50,310 nt of DNA, taken from assembly GCA_964615975.1 (NCBI GenBank), contig CAZTTH010000025.1, positions 1 through 50,310 on the forward strand, written 5' to 3'. Under the pieces are notes generated by a model, which was not told the DNA's origin, did not search any database, and was given only the letters and a program-made list of their open reading frames with translations. Shown here piece after piece: positions 26,901-34,858 of the stretch. The stretch's first letter is position 1. Every line of letters begins with the position of its first letter. The stretch comes from CAZTTH01 sp964615975 (GTDB taxonomy: Bacteria; Verrucomicrobiota; Lentisphaeria; JABSQK01; JAJFLO01). The translations under genes and the position numbers were made by a program.

Positions 26901-28280
26901 GAGAGTGATACCGACATCCTGACCGTGGGGAGCCATGCACAGGATATTCATCGCACCTCAGACAAATTACTGAATTACCTCAAGCAAAAACTCCCGGTGT
27001 ATATGGTTCCGGCCGCGCTTTTGGTGTTGGATTCTTTACCCCTGACCCCCAACGGCAAGGTGGATCGCCAAGCGCTGCCGATTCCCCTCCCGCCAACCAT
27101 TCACCCGGGTGACACTGACAACCTCCCCAAAACCCCCTTGGAAAAGGCAGTTGCCGCAATCTGGTGTGAAGTGCTGAATCTGGAAACCATCGGGATTCAT
27201 GATCTCTTTTTCGATGTCGGCGGTCATTCGCTGCTGGCCATTCAATTACTCAACAAAATCGAGAAACTTACCCAAAAAAGATTGCCTATAACGTTTTTTT
27301 TCGCCACTCCCTCCATTGCTGGCAACATCAAATACCTCAACCAATCTGACCGTATCGATACCTGGTCACCGCTGGTGACAATCAATCCCACGGGAGTTAA
27401 AACTCCGCTTATCTTTCTTCATGTACTGGGTGGAAATTTTAATTACGGCCGAAGAATAGCTAAATATTTGCGCGCTGACCGGCCGATCCATGGCCTTCAA
27501 CCACTCGGTCACCAAGGGGAAATTCAAGCGTTCAAAAGCATCGGCGAGATGGCTGCATTTTATCTGGAGAAAATCGCAATTTTATATCCCCGTCAATCGT
27601 ATATTCTCGCGTGTTGGTCATGGGGAGTTTACCCGGCTTATGAAATGGCGTGTCAACTGGCCAGACAGGGAAAACCGCCGCCACTGCTGGTGGTAATCGA
27701 TACGGTCTTGAAGAGTGGGTATCAGCGCGTATCGCCGTTAAAAAATTTAATTTGCGGATTGCCGCGGTTTTTCACCGGTCTGCCGAAGTGGTTTTTTTTT
27801 GAATTGGTACATTTCTCCCTTGTGGACATACACCGCCGCGGCAAATTGTTTGCGAAGGATTTTATCAAAAACCTTCAGGAAATGTCCGGCCTCAAGCCGA
27901 CCGCTTTTACCACGATAAAAATTGAAGATGTTTTCGCTCTTGATGAACTACCTGAGGAGTCCAGGGATATTGCGCTCAGACTATGGCCGTTGTCAAGGAA
28001 TTATAACCCACAGCCATTTCCCGGCAGGATGGTTTTGTTTAAGTCGCTCTCGCCAGGATTATTTGCCGCATTTAAGAACCAGGAGAATTGGCGTGACCTG
28101 GTAGTGGGCGGAGTTGAGATTATCACTATTCCCGGTAACCATCTCACCATCACCAATGACCCCCACGTGAAAGACCTGGCTGAAAAACTGCAAGTCTGCC
28201 TGGATCGCGTCGACGCAGACCCTTTCGGATCCCCGTTCGGTGCCAGTCCAGATAATGTGCATGATTTCAATATTTTATAA
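23916..28280 (+). CDS. NRPS: TubC-type docking / condensation / adenylation / carrier / thioesterase
   Basis: Protein of 1454 residues. Residues 1-55 (MKLDDLLAECRALDIRFWVE...) are a TubC-like beta-hairpin docking domain. A condensation domain follows with intact HHxxxDG (HHIATDGWS). The adenylation domain has YTVYTSGSTGQPKG, NAYGPSETT, YKTGDLGR, GRGDHQIKIRGYRIE and PNGKVDRQ. By alignment to the phenylalanine-activating domain I read its pocket as D-V-G-G-I-G-A-G-T, so the alpha-amine Asp is kept; I do not recognise the substrate. The carrier domain has FFDVGGHSLLAIQL. The terminal thioesterase (IFLHVLGGNFNYG) has its nucleophile in CWSWG, Asp in VVIDTV and His in IPGNHLT. Its ATG overlaps the preceding stop by four bases. 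It would add one amino acid to the upstream starter and release the product. Confidence 0.9.
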   Translation: MKLDDLLAECRALDIRFWVENGKLRYDAPMGVMTAERRSLLAANRDALISRLDNAPIGDFPAMTIAVSANREDLPLSFGQERIWFVEQLNPGIPWFHIPLILHFSGILDPLALEQSLNLMLMRHETLRTTYAEKDGRVLQSIMSAPPPLILNLIPIKADRSKPTQDEILDILTTACQAPFDLTRDLPLRAQLYRVDSASHYLLLTLHHIATDGWSNYLLVDELLSAYASLGKKQPCRFPDFRIQYRDFAIWQRNQLDQTAIEMAISHWKKQVGDDLSGTELPADYPRPVNPTFRSGRLELSIPPDTVERLHRFCSAHKTTPYLTLLSVFNVLLWRYSAKDTITVATPIAGRYHHDIEPLVGFFVNSLVLRCTLAENPPFVDLLDQVRDLAGSAMKHEHVPFEKIFAALKPVRDPRRNPLAEIVFAFHDRPKFQWQLPDVTVQSPLCHAGYSRSDLELHLIKSKDSLHGLWVYSQDIFTQTTVERIHGHFLQLIAGTLTAPRQRLAEIPMLTTRERQHLLGAWNNTARTIPEIGVHRWFEEQAAKTPNHPAIIAGQRQLTYAELNKAANQLAHHLQRQGVGPDVLVGIMLPRSPEVVVAIMAILKAGGAYLVLDASYPPERLTFMLADAGPALVITRENLLNFISTSTVKTLCLDRDQGKIGAEATTNPVSTVNLTHLAYTVYTSGSTGQPKGILITHRGLVNFSLAVIEKYGISAADRRLQFVSMSADVLIGDLFPYLIAGGTVVLRPDGDILTIREFLGFLEAQHITVVGLPSSYWHEWVTQMEQDDWLIPGSLRLVIVGMEKVKADRLAIWKDKAKDRLRWCNAYGPSETTGTATIYEADMSSETPLTSIPIGRPLANVQVYVLDPRLNPQPIGVPGEIYIGGHGVGRGYLNRPELTAEKFIRNPFNDNGNDYLYKTGDLGRFLDDGNLEFLGRGDHQIKIRGYRIEAEEIEQALQQHPEVQHAVVIAREDRPGDQRLVAYVVIKTEFRRLNTESDTDILTVGSHAQDIHRTSDKLLNYLKQKLPVYMVPAALLVLDSLPLTPNGKVDRQALPIPLPPTIHPGDTDNLPKTPLEKAVAAIWCEVLNLETIGIHDLFFDVGGHSLLAIQLLNKIEKLTQKRLPITFFFATPSIAGNIKYLNQSDRIDTWSPLVTINPTGVKTPLIFLHVLGGNFNYGRRIAKYLRADRPIHGLQPLGHQGEIQAFKSIGEMAAFYLEKIAILYPRQSYILACWSWGVYPAYEMACQLARQGKPPPLLVVIDTVLKSGYQRVSPLKNLICGLPRFFTGLPKWFFFELVHFSLVDIHRRGKLFAKDFIKNLQEMSGLKPTAFTTIKIEDVFALDELPEESRDIALRLWPLSRNYNPQPFPGRMVLFKSLSPGLFAAFKNQENWRDLVVGGVEIITIPGNHLTITNDPHVKDLAEKLQVCLDRVDADPFGSPFGASPDNVHDFNIL

Positions 28281-28293
28281 CTATATTATACAC
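28277..28293. repeat. Inverted repeat, left copy, at the RAYT gene
   Basis: ATAACTATATTATACAC. Its reverse complement recurs at 29036-29052 with one mismatch. The two copies bracket the transposase gene. The left copy overlaps the last bases of the NRPS gene and touches the transposase stop. Confidence 0.6.
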
Positions 28294-28982
28294 TATACTT
28301 GATGCCTTTTTCCGGCTTTCCGAGCAATCAGTCGCCCTGCAACTGATTTGATTGATGACATAAAATCTTTATCACCGATCACCGCATCCCGTCTCCGGAA
28401 AACCGCTTCATCCGCAGCAGCTTCCTGCTCGGCCATCAACAAACGGCGATAAGTCGCCTTTCGTTTGCCATCGGTTTCTGCCAGGCTCAGCCAATAGGGA
28501 TGATCACTAATTCGTACCAGCGTATCGTCACGGTTCCTGGCATAACTCCGCGCGCTCGACCACTGATAATCCCAGGGATAGACAACCTCCTTGATCCCGG
28601 CACGTACAGGATTACGCTCGATATAACGTCCCAAGCTTAATAAATACCCTTGCTTCTGCACGGTTTTACTTAGATAGCGCCCCTGCCATAACGTCCCGTT
28701 TCCACCATACTTCTGATGATAATATTTGCTGTATCTTTCACTGACTTTTCCCAAATAACGAGATAAATCGGCAACCGTTAATGCTTCCAATGCCAAATGA
28801 AAATGATTTGACATGATTACCCAATGATAAACAGTGAATTGAGAGGATTTAGCTTGGACTGTCAGTTCATCAAGAAATGTCTGTTTGTCATCATCATCGG
28901 AGAAAATCCATCGGCGATCAATCGCGCGATTGATCACATGGAAGACTCCCGGTCCTAAACGTCGGCGGGGAATGCGGGCCAT
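28293..28982 (-). CDS. REP-associated tyrosine transposase (RAYT, Y1 family)
   Basis: Protein of 229 residues, normal length. It has the HUH metal-binding motif in VIMSNHFHLALE (His60 and His62) and the family blocks VFHVINRAIDRRWIF, GTLWQGRYLSKTV, YIERNPVRAGI and WSSARSY. RAYTs are single-strand DNA transposases of the IS200/IS605 relatives that act on REP palindromes and are usually single-copy. The gene is convergent with the NRPS operon and its stop lies 12 bases beyond the NRPS stop. A 17-bp inverted repeat lies at 28277-28293 and 29036-29052. It appears intact. Confidence 0.92.
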   Translation of the reverse strand: MARIPRRRLGPGVFHVINRAIDRRWIFSDDDDKQTFLDELTVQAKSSQFTVYHWVIMSNHFHLALEALTVADLSRYLGKVSERYSKYYHQKYGGNGTLWQGRYLSKTVQKQGYLLSLGRYIERNPVRAGIKEVVYPWDYQWSSARSYARNRDDTLVRISDHPYWLSLAETDGKRKATYRRLLMAEQEAAADEAVFRRRDAVIGDKDFMSSIKSVAGRLIARKAGKRHQV

Positions 28983-29381
28983 ATTTCGATCCTTTCAGTA
29001 GACAGTGATTACGCTGGAAATAACACGAACAACATGTGTATAATATAATTATATCTATCTGAATAAAAATAAAATAATTGGACTGGCACCGGCGGGAGAT
29101 CAAGCATACAGACAGGAGCGCATCATCACCTGTCCGACCACGGTCAAGAATTAACCGGGGCACAAGAAACAAATCCAAATCCTATCCCTAATGAGTTATC
29201 GAAACACGATAATTGAGTTGCAAAAGCAGTGTATTCATATTAAATACTTCCTAACGATGTGAGGATAATCACCGATAAGCCACCCGCTCCTGATCGCCTG
29301 GCAGTCTACCATTAAACCATGGCAGGCCTTGCGGCTTGGGGGGCAACGTAAATCCATAAACAGAAGGTCACACAGTCATAG
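28983..29381. other. Intergenic, AT-rich left part with inverted repeat
   Basis: This 399-base stretch holds the right copy of the inverted repeat, which contains the palindrome ATATAATTATAT. I find no gene, no RNA motif and no clear promoter for the channel gene that follows. A very weak resemblance to the dispersed element at about 29252-29310 is not good enough to call. Confidence 0.5.
29036..29052. repeat. Inverted repeat, right copy, at the RAYT gene
   Basis: GTGTATAATATAATTAT, the reverse complement of 28277-28293 at 16 of 17 positions. It lies 53 bases before the transposase start. Both copies are very AT-rich, which raises the chance of coincidence. Confidence 0.6.
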
Positions 29382-31358
29382 ATGGTCAGTTCCCCACGGA
29401 ATTTTTTTAAGTTTCATCTCGAACGATGGTTGCAACGCGGGATTTACTTTCAGTTGCTGGCGATTGCGGCATTGATTGTTACCGTGGCAGTGGTTGGCGG
29501 GATTGCGGCATGGATGTTAACTGACGAGTTTGCCAATCCCTTCACCGGGGTATGGTGGGCGTTTCTGCGCCTGACCGATCCGGGTTATCTCGGTGATGAT
29601 GAGGGAGTTGTCCTGCGCGTCATTTCAACCATGACCACCATACTGGGTTATGTGTTATTCATGGGGTCATTGATCGCGATTATGACCCAGTGGTTAAATC
29701 AAACGATGCGCAAACTCGAAAGCGGTCTGACACCCATCGCGATCAAAGGCCACATTTTAATCATTGGATGGAGCAATCGCACGCCGGCGATCGTTCGTGA
29801 ACTGATTTTATCGAAGCGGCGAGTCAAACGGTTTCTTGACTTTCATCGACTCAGTGATTTACGAATTGTTATACTTGCCGAAAACGTGACCTCGGAACTG
29901 CGGCAGGAATTACGTGAATTTCTTGGTGTCAACTGGAATGAGCATCAGTTTATCTTTCGTTCGGGTTCATCACTGCACCTCGACCATTTGATCCGGGTAA
30001 ATTTTCATCAGGCAGCCGTCGCGATCATTCCCGGGGCCGATTTTGCGGTGGGCGGGGTGCGCAATAATGATGCACGGGTGATTAAAACCCTGTTATCGAT
30101 TTCCAGCCACTATCTCTTATCCGGCACCCCCAAGAAACTGCCTCCGGTGGTTGCTGAAATATTTGACGCGCAAAAAATCAACCTCGGTTACAATGCCTAC
30201 AAGGGCGACATAAACATGATTGCCGGCGATGCCCTGATCAGCAGGTTGATGGCACAAAATGTGCGTCATAAAGGGCTATCCTTTGTTTATGGGGAACTAC
30301 TCACCCATTCCTTCGGCAATCAGATATTTGTCCGTCCCCATACGCAGTTCACTGAAAAAAAATTTCACGAATTAACCGCCGCGTTTCCCAAGGCCATACT
30401 CTTGGGAATCGTCCGCCCAGATGGCGAAAATTATACCAGTTTTCTCAATCCACCCCATGATTTTACGCTAACCGCCAACGACCGCCTGGTACTGATCGCA
30501 AGAAATTACGATGATACCTATTCAGAAACCGGATTGCCACCGATCTCATCCCCGGCGACGATGGCCCCTCCCTTGGAGAAACCGACCGCCTCCAAGCGAC
30601 GGATTCTCATCATGGGATGGAATCACAAGATTGCCGCGCTGTTGAATGAGTTTAATAGTTACAAACATGAGCAATTTGAGATTGTCATCCTGTCATTGGT
30701 CACCATTGAAAATCGCCAGACCTATCTCGCCAATACTGCCATCGACTCGCACCACCTGACCGTGATTCATATTGAATCGGATTTTACCGCGGAAATCAAG
30801 CTTCGCGAAATCAAGCCGGAGTCATTCAACAACATCATCATCCTGGGCAATGACTGGATGGACAACGAAGAAGAATCAGATGCCCGAACTGTCTTTGGTT
30901 ATATGGTGTTACGTTCCGTGCTGCCCAAAAACAGTGTCGGCCAGGAAATCTTGATTGAACTCATGGATCCAGCCAACGAAAAACTTTTTCAACATAAATT
31001 CGGCGAGGTGATCATCAGTCCGATGATCCTCAGTCATATGTTGGCTCACAGCGCATTAGTCCCTGAGTTAAACGCGGTGTTTGAGGATCTGTTTGGCCCG
31101 GATGGCGCTGACATTCATTTTCGCTCCGCGGAAGAAATGAAATTGGCGGGAAAATCATTGACGATTAAAGAAATCCAACAGATCGCCAATGCCGCCAATG
31201 AAATTGCGTTGGGAGTTCGTATTCAAAGCGAAGCATTGCAGTCGCATAACGGGGTTCACCTGAATCCTGACACGAGTCATCACTGGATGCTAAAAAGCGA
31301 TGATGAAGTGATTGTTCTCTCGACCAATCCCGATACCTTTCCATTACCCGCTGATTAA
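29382..31358 (+). CDS. CASTOR/POLLUX-type ion channel with two RCK-like domains
   Basis: Protein of 658 residues. Two membrane helices (about 22-46 and 78-103) flank a pore segment WWAFLRLTDPGYLGDDEG (about 58-75). This layout and the LTDPG-containing filter resemble bacterial relatives of the plant CASTOR/POLLUX channels more than classical TVGYG potassium channels. Two cytoplasmic Rossmann-type regulatory domains follow, starting at GHILIIGWSNRTPAIVREL (about 123) and RRILIMGWNHKIAALLNEF (about 408). The protein is likely a gated inner-membrane cation channel; ion and ligand are unknown. The start ATG has AGAAGG about 14 bases upstream. The preceding gene is convergent and the next gene follows after 153 bases. 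Confidence 0.85.
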   Translation: MVSSPRNFFKFHLERWLQRGIYFQLLAIAALIVTVAVVGGIAAWMLTDEFANPFTGVWWAFLRLTDPGYLGDDEGVVLRVISTMTTILGYVLFMGSLIAIMTQWLNQTMRKLESGLTPIAIKGHILIIGWSNRTPAIVRELILSKRRVKRFLDFHRLSDLRIVILAENVTSELRQELREFLGVNWNEHQFIFRSGSSLHLDHLIRVNFHQAAVAIIPGADFAVGGVRNNDARVIKTLLSISSHYLLSGTPKKLPPVVAEIFDAQKINLGYNAYKGDINMIAGDALISRLMAQNVRHKGLSFVYGELLTHSFGNQIFVRPHTQFTEKKFHELTAAFPKAILLGIVRPDGENYTSFLNPPHDFTLTANDRLVLIARNYDDTYSETGLPPISSPATMAPPLEKPTASKRRILIMGWNHKIAALLNEFNSYKHEQFEIVILSLVTIENRQTYLANTAIDSHHLTVIHIESDFTAEIKLREIKPESFNNIIILGNDWMDNEEESDARTVFGYMVLRSVLPKNSVGQEILIELMDPANEKLFQHKFGEVIISPMILSHMLAHSALVPELNAVFEDLFGPDGADIHFRSAEEMKLAGKSLTIKEIQQIANAANEIALGVRIQSEALQSHNGVHLNPDTSHHWMLKSDDEVIVLSTNPDTFPLPAD

Positions 31359-31511
31359 TTGGGATGATCCTTATCTTTCCGACAGCAGGTCATGGTGGGG
31401 CACGAATCAAAACAAAGGGAAACCTGCCAAAGGAAAGCAGCAGCATTCCCGCATCAGATCTGGTAAAAAATCACCCGCACTTAATGAACAACAAACCATC
31501 CGCATGGAATA

Positions 31512-32366
31512 ATGGCAATGATTTATCTTTTCATGGCATTGGCCTGTGAAGCGTCACCAATCATCAAACAATTCCGCTTGAAACAGGTGCTGAAGCTGAC
31601 AAAATTTCGGCTCTATAAAAATGATGAGATTATCCTGACGGTTACCGGGGTCGGAAAATTACGCGCGGCGATGGCGGTGGTTTATAGTTTCTCCAATTCC
31701 CTTATGCGGGATGACCAGATGCCAACCGCGATAAATTTTGGACTCTGTGGCGCCATGAATCCAGAGTATCCAATCGGGGAAATGGTGGCAGTTAACAAAA
31801 TTATTGACCGCGCGCGCCGGCGCGCCAGTTATCCGGATATGATATTCAAGCATGGACTGCGGGAATCCGCGGTGGAAACCGTCGACCAGCCGGCTCAGGA
31901 CACTGCCGGGATCAGTGGACCACTGGTCGATATGGAAGCGGCGGGATTCTGGGAGGGGGCGGCACTTTACCTCAGTCCCGACCGGGTATTGTGCGTGAAA
32001 ATTATTTCGGATATTATCGGCGAAAAATTTATTTCGGCGCGTGAAGCCAGTAACCTGGTCGAGTCGCGGCTGCCGGAATTTTGCGCGCTTAGCGCAAATT
32101 GGCAAAAGTATCATCGCCCTCCCGTGAACCCGCTATCCGCCTCTGATCAAGCACTTCTCGAACATCTTATCACCCAGTATCACCTGACCGAATCGCAACA
32201 ACAACAATTGCGCCAGGCCGCGCGTTCTCATGTCCTGCGCCATCATTCTGCCTTACCGGATTTGAGGTCCAAAATCAGCGGATCGGTTGATAATAAAAAC
32301 TCGCGGCGACTGGCATTTAACGCCTTGCTTGCTCACTTGGATCCTGAATCCCGGAACGAAGACTAA
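31512..32366 (+). CDS. Nucleoside phosphorylase/nucleosidase-like protein
   Basis: Protein of 284 residues. The first 200 residues fit the PNP/UDP phosphorylase (MTA/SAH nucleosidase) fold: VTGVGKLRAAMAVVY, AINFGLCGAMNPEYPIGEMVAVNKI, and LVDMEAAGFWEGAALY with the Glu that binds the ribose. The C-terminal 80 residues are helical and Gln-rich and have no assignment from me. The substrate is not predictable. A spore-photoproduct-lyase-like gene lies 4 kb downstream on the same strand, separated by an opposed operon. The 3' end overlaps the end of the minus-strand histidine kinase gene by 50 bases (32317-32366), both frames being used. Confidence 0.72.
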   Translation: MAMIYLFMALACEASPIIKQFRLKQVLKLTKFRLYKNDEIILTVTGVGKLRAAMAVVYSFSNSLMRDDQMPTAINFGLCGAMNPEYPIGEMVAVNKIIDRARRRASYPDMIFKHGLRESAVETVDQPAQDTAGISGPLVDMEAAGFWEGAALYLSPDRVLCVKIISDIIGEKFISAREASNLVESRLPEFCALSANWQKYHRPPVNPLSASDQALLEHLITQYHLTESQQQQLRQAARSHVLRHHSALPDLRSKISGSVDNKNSRRLAFNALLAHLDPESRNED

Positions 32367-34857
32367 GCTGTGGCAGCCACTTATTGAGGATTTGCCGGAA
32401 TTGCTCAAAATTGAACGGCTTGGTGAGAAAGTCATCCATACCCGCGGCCATGCAGGCTTCGCGATCCCAGGATGAGGCATGAGCGGTGATGGCAATAATC
32501 GGAATCTGCCGCAGGGTTGAGCGATTGATCCCGCCATGATCGGTCTGGGTTTGCAATTCGGATTGGCGGATGATCTTGGTTGCCTTCAAGCCATCAAGAA
32601 CGGGCATCTGGCAATCCATTAAAATGAGATCATAATGATGGTTTTTGAATGCGTTAAAAGCCTCCTGACCATTGGTGGCAGTATCTGTGTGGCAATTGAA
32701 CAAGCCCAGAATATCACCAATCAAACATTGATTCACTTCATTGTCTTCCGCCAGCAAGATGCGTGCGTAATATTCACATGTATTGGAAGTATTCTCCAGG
32801 TTCTGGGTTTTAACCCCGTCCGATAATGCAGCGGGCGCCGACTCAGGGCAGGCGCGGACTGGATCCTGGTTTACCCCATGATCCATTCCCTCTGGTTGGG
32901 GAGACAAATCCGGCGGGGGACAGGAAAAACCCATGGTGAACCAAAACGTCGTTCCCTTGCCTGGACTGCTTTCAAAGTCAATTGTGCCCCCCATTAACTC
33001 GACGAGTTGTTTGCTGATACTTAATCCGAGGCCGGTGCCGCCATGGACGCGGGTGCGGGTGTTATCCGCCTGAGTAAAGGCGGCGAAGATTTTTTCCTGG
33101 ATTTCAAGGTCGATGCCAATGCCGGTATCGCGCACCAAAAATTTCAATTCGATGCGATCATCCGGCAACGGCTTCTGGGTCCGCGTAATTTCGACATCGA
33201 TTCCTCCTTTTTCAGTAAATTTTATCGCGTTGCCAATCAGATTAACCAGTATTTGCCGCAAGCGATGGACATCGCCAAGAAAGATCTCCGGCACATCAGG
33301 AGCAATTCGGGTATTCATCGTCAACCCTTTGGACCGCGCCTGATCCATCAATAAGTCAACGATTTTTTCGATGGTTGCCGGCAAATTGAAGGGGCACGCC
33401 ACAATTGCCAATTTTCCCGCTTCGATTTTGGCGTAATCCAGGATGTCATTAATAATTTGCAGCAGGGATTCAGTGGACTGACAAACAGTTTCAAGATAAT
33501 AACGTTGTTTCTCCGTCAGCGGCGTCAGAAGGCATAATTCGGTCATGCCTAGAATCGCGTTCATTGGGGTGCGGATTTCATGACTCATATTGGCAAGAAA
33601 TTGTGATTTGGCCTGGCTCGCGGCTTCCGCTTCCTGCTTGGCTTGCTGCAGTTCCTTCTCGATTGCTTTTCGTTCAAGAATCTCGTTGTGCAGGGAATCG
33701 ATCGAGACCAGGTTTTTATTCAGGTCTTCCGCCATTTTATTGACCCCGGCAATCAAGTCCTGCATTTCACCGCCGGAATGCACGTGGACACGTGCCTTTA
33801 AATCCCCTGTGGCCAACGCGTTCACGGTGTGCGCCAGCGCGTTAACAGGTCGTGAAAAATGCCGGGAAAGGATCAATGACAGCGCCAGGGACAGCAGGAG
33901 CGAGATCGCGAAAATCAAAGAAAAATATTGCATCGCAAAGTGAACCTCGCGATTCATAATCGCCGCCGGGATGGCAAAGGCGATGCGCAGCAGCGGCTGA
34001 CCAGGCGGATTTATAAAATCCTGGTACACAATCGTCCCCTTTGCCGTTGTCACATAGCGGGGCTCTAATTGGAGCTGCGGCTGGAGATCATCACGCGGGT
34101 CAAGAATGACACGGGAATCGAGCGGTTTTTTGAGGATCAACCCATCGGCGGCAAACACCCAGATGGGATTTTGTTCGCGGATTTTGATCTGATCCAAATG
34201 CTCGATGAGGTTTTCAAGAGCAACTTCAATCACGATACAGCCGCCAAAACGACCGGTATCCATGTCCACTTTACCAATCCCCGCCACATAGAAAAAGTTG
34301 TTGTCGGCACCGGCATAGGGACCTACGGTATGGATTTGTCCCAACGGATTGGCTGCGATTTGATGATAAAGCAATGACACCTTTTCCTTCCAGAGCAATA
34401 GCGATGGCTCAGCTTCAACGCGGGCAGAAGGTGTCAAATTGGAACCCGGATTCAGGCGCACATGCCTGAGGATCGCGATGGTTTCATTGCCCGTATTATC
34501 AATGTAAACAATTCGATTATAGGCCGGAAAATCTTCGTGCTTGCGGAGAAAATCGCGTTCGATCTCTTTTTGCAATATGACTTGCCGATTGGTCGATGAT
34601 GACAAATACTCATCGAGCCGCGGCGACGTTATCAAGGCATTCAGATTCAGGGTTAAATTTTTTTTCAGATCGTCATTGATATAATATTGAATATCGTGAA
34701 ACGCATTAAGCATTCCCTCGCGACTCCATTGCTGTATAATGCGTTTATTGAAGGAATACGCGGCAATGATCAAGAGCCCGTTGGAGAGGATGGTGATCAC
34801 GGTAAAAGCGATGAGAAAACGCAAAAAAAAGGACAGGCCGTTGGGTTTCTTAAACAT
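32317..34857 (-). CDS. Hybrid sensor histidine kinase
   Basis: Protein of 846 residues from the ATG at 34857. Membrane helix 1 is at about 11-35. An extracytoplasmic sensor of about 270 residues follows, then membrane helix 2 at about 308-331, HAMP to about 385 and a coiled coil. The HisKA domain has phospho-accepting His426 in NMSHEIRTPMNAILG. The ATPase domain has the N box LIGNAIKF and G boxes DTGIGI and GGTGLGLSI. The C-terminal receiver has acidic pocket E704/D705, phospho-acceptor D748 (LILMDCQMPVLDG), T791 and K813. It starts one base after the stop of the substrate-binding protein gene, so the two are cotranscribed and probably form a ligand sensor. No separate response regulator is nearby. 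Confidence 0.92.
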   Translation of the reverse strand: MFKKPNGLSFFLRFLIAFTVITILSNGLLIIAAYSFNKRIIQQWSREGMLNAFHDIQYYINDDLKKNLTLNLNALITSPRLDEYLSSSTNRQVILQKEIERDFLRKHEDFPAYNRIVYIDNTGNETIAILRHVRLNPGSNLTPSARVEAEPSLLLWKEKVSLLYHQIAANPLGQIHTVGPYAGADNNFFYVAGIGKVDMDTGRFGGCIVIEVALENLIEHLDQIKIREQNPIWVFAADGLILKKPLDSRVILDPRDDLQPQLQLEPRYVTTAKGTIVYQDFINPPGQPLLRIAFAIPAAIMNREVHFAMQYFSLIFAISLLLSLALSLILSRHFSRPVNALAHTVNALATGDLKARVHVHSGGEMQDLIAGVNKMAEDLNKNLVSIDSLHNEILERKAIEKELQQAKQEAEAASQAKSQFLANMSHEIRTPMNAILGMTELCLLTPLTEKQRYYLETVCQSTESLLQIINDILDYAKIEAGKLAIVACPFNLPATIEKIVDLLMDQARSKGLTMNTRIAPDVPEIFLGDVHRLRQILVNLIGNAIKFTEKGGIDVEITRTQKPLPDDRIELKFLVRDTGIGIDLEIQEKIFAAFTQADNTRTRVHGGTGLGLSISKQLVELMGGTIDFESSPGKGTTFWFTMGFSCPPPDLSPQPEGMDHGVNQDPVRACPESAPAALSDGVKTQNLENTSNTCEYYARILLAEDNEVNQCLIGDILGLFNCHTDTATNGQEAFNAFKNHHYDLILMDCQMPVLDGLKATKIIRQSELQTQTDHGGINRSTLRQIPIIAITAHASSWDREACMAAGMDDFLTKPFNFEQFRQILNKWLPQLSLRSGIQDPSEQARR

Positions 34858-34858
34858 G

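Larger units (their letters stand above)
17583..28280 (+). other. Biosynthetic gene cluster: sugar phosphate cyclase + NRPS + methyltransferases
   Basis: Five same-strand genes with spacers of 24, 30 and 20 bases and a final 4-base ATGA overlap, which indicates one transcription unit. The contents are an O-methyltransferase, a sugar phosphate cyclase, a second methyltransferase, a deaminase-methyltransferase-A-PCP fusion, and docking-C-A-PCP-TE. The two carrier domains and one thioesterase imply a two-unit NRPS product. The cyclase implies a cyclitol precursor from a sugar phosphate. No dedicated exporter or regulator is within the operon. Confidence 0.8.

Noticed and set aside
17583..28280. 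Simple assignment as a mycosporine-like amino acid cluster
   Set aside because: The cyclase and O-methyltransferase fit loosely, but there is no ATP-grasp ligase, and a condensation domain, docking domain and deaminase are present.
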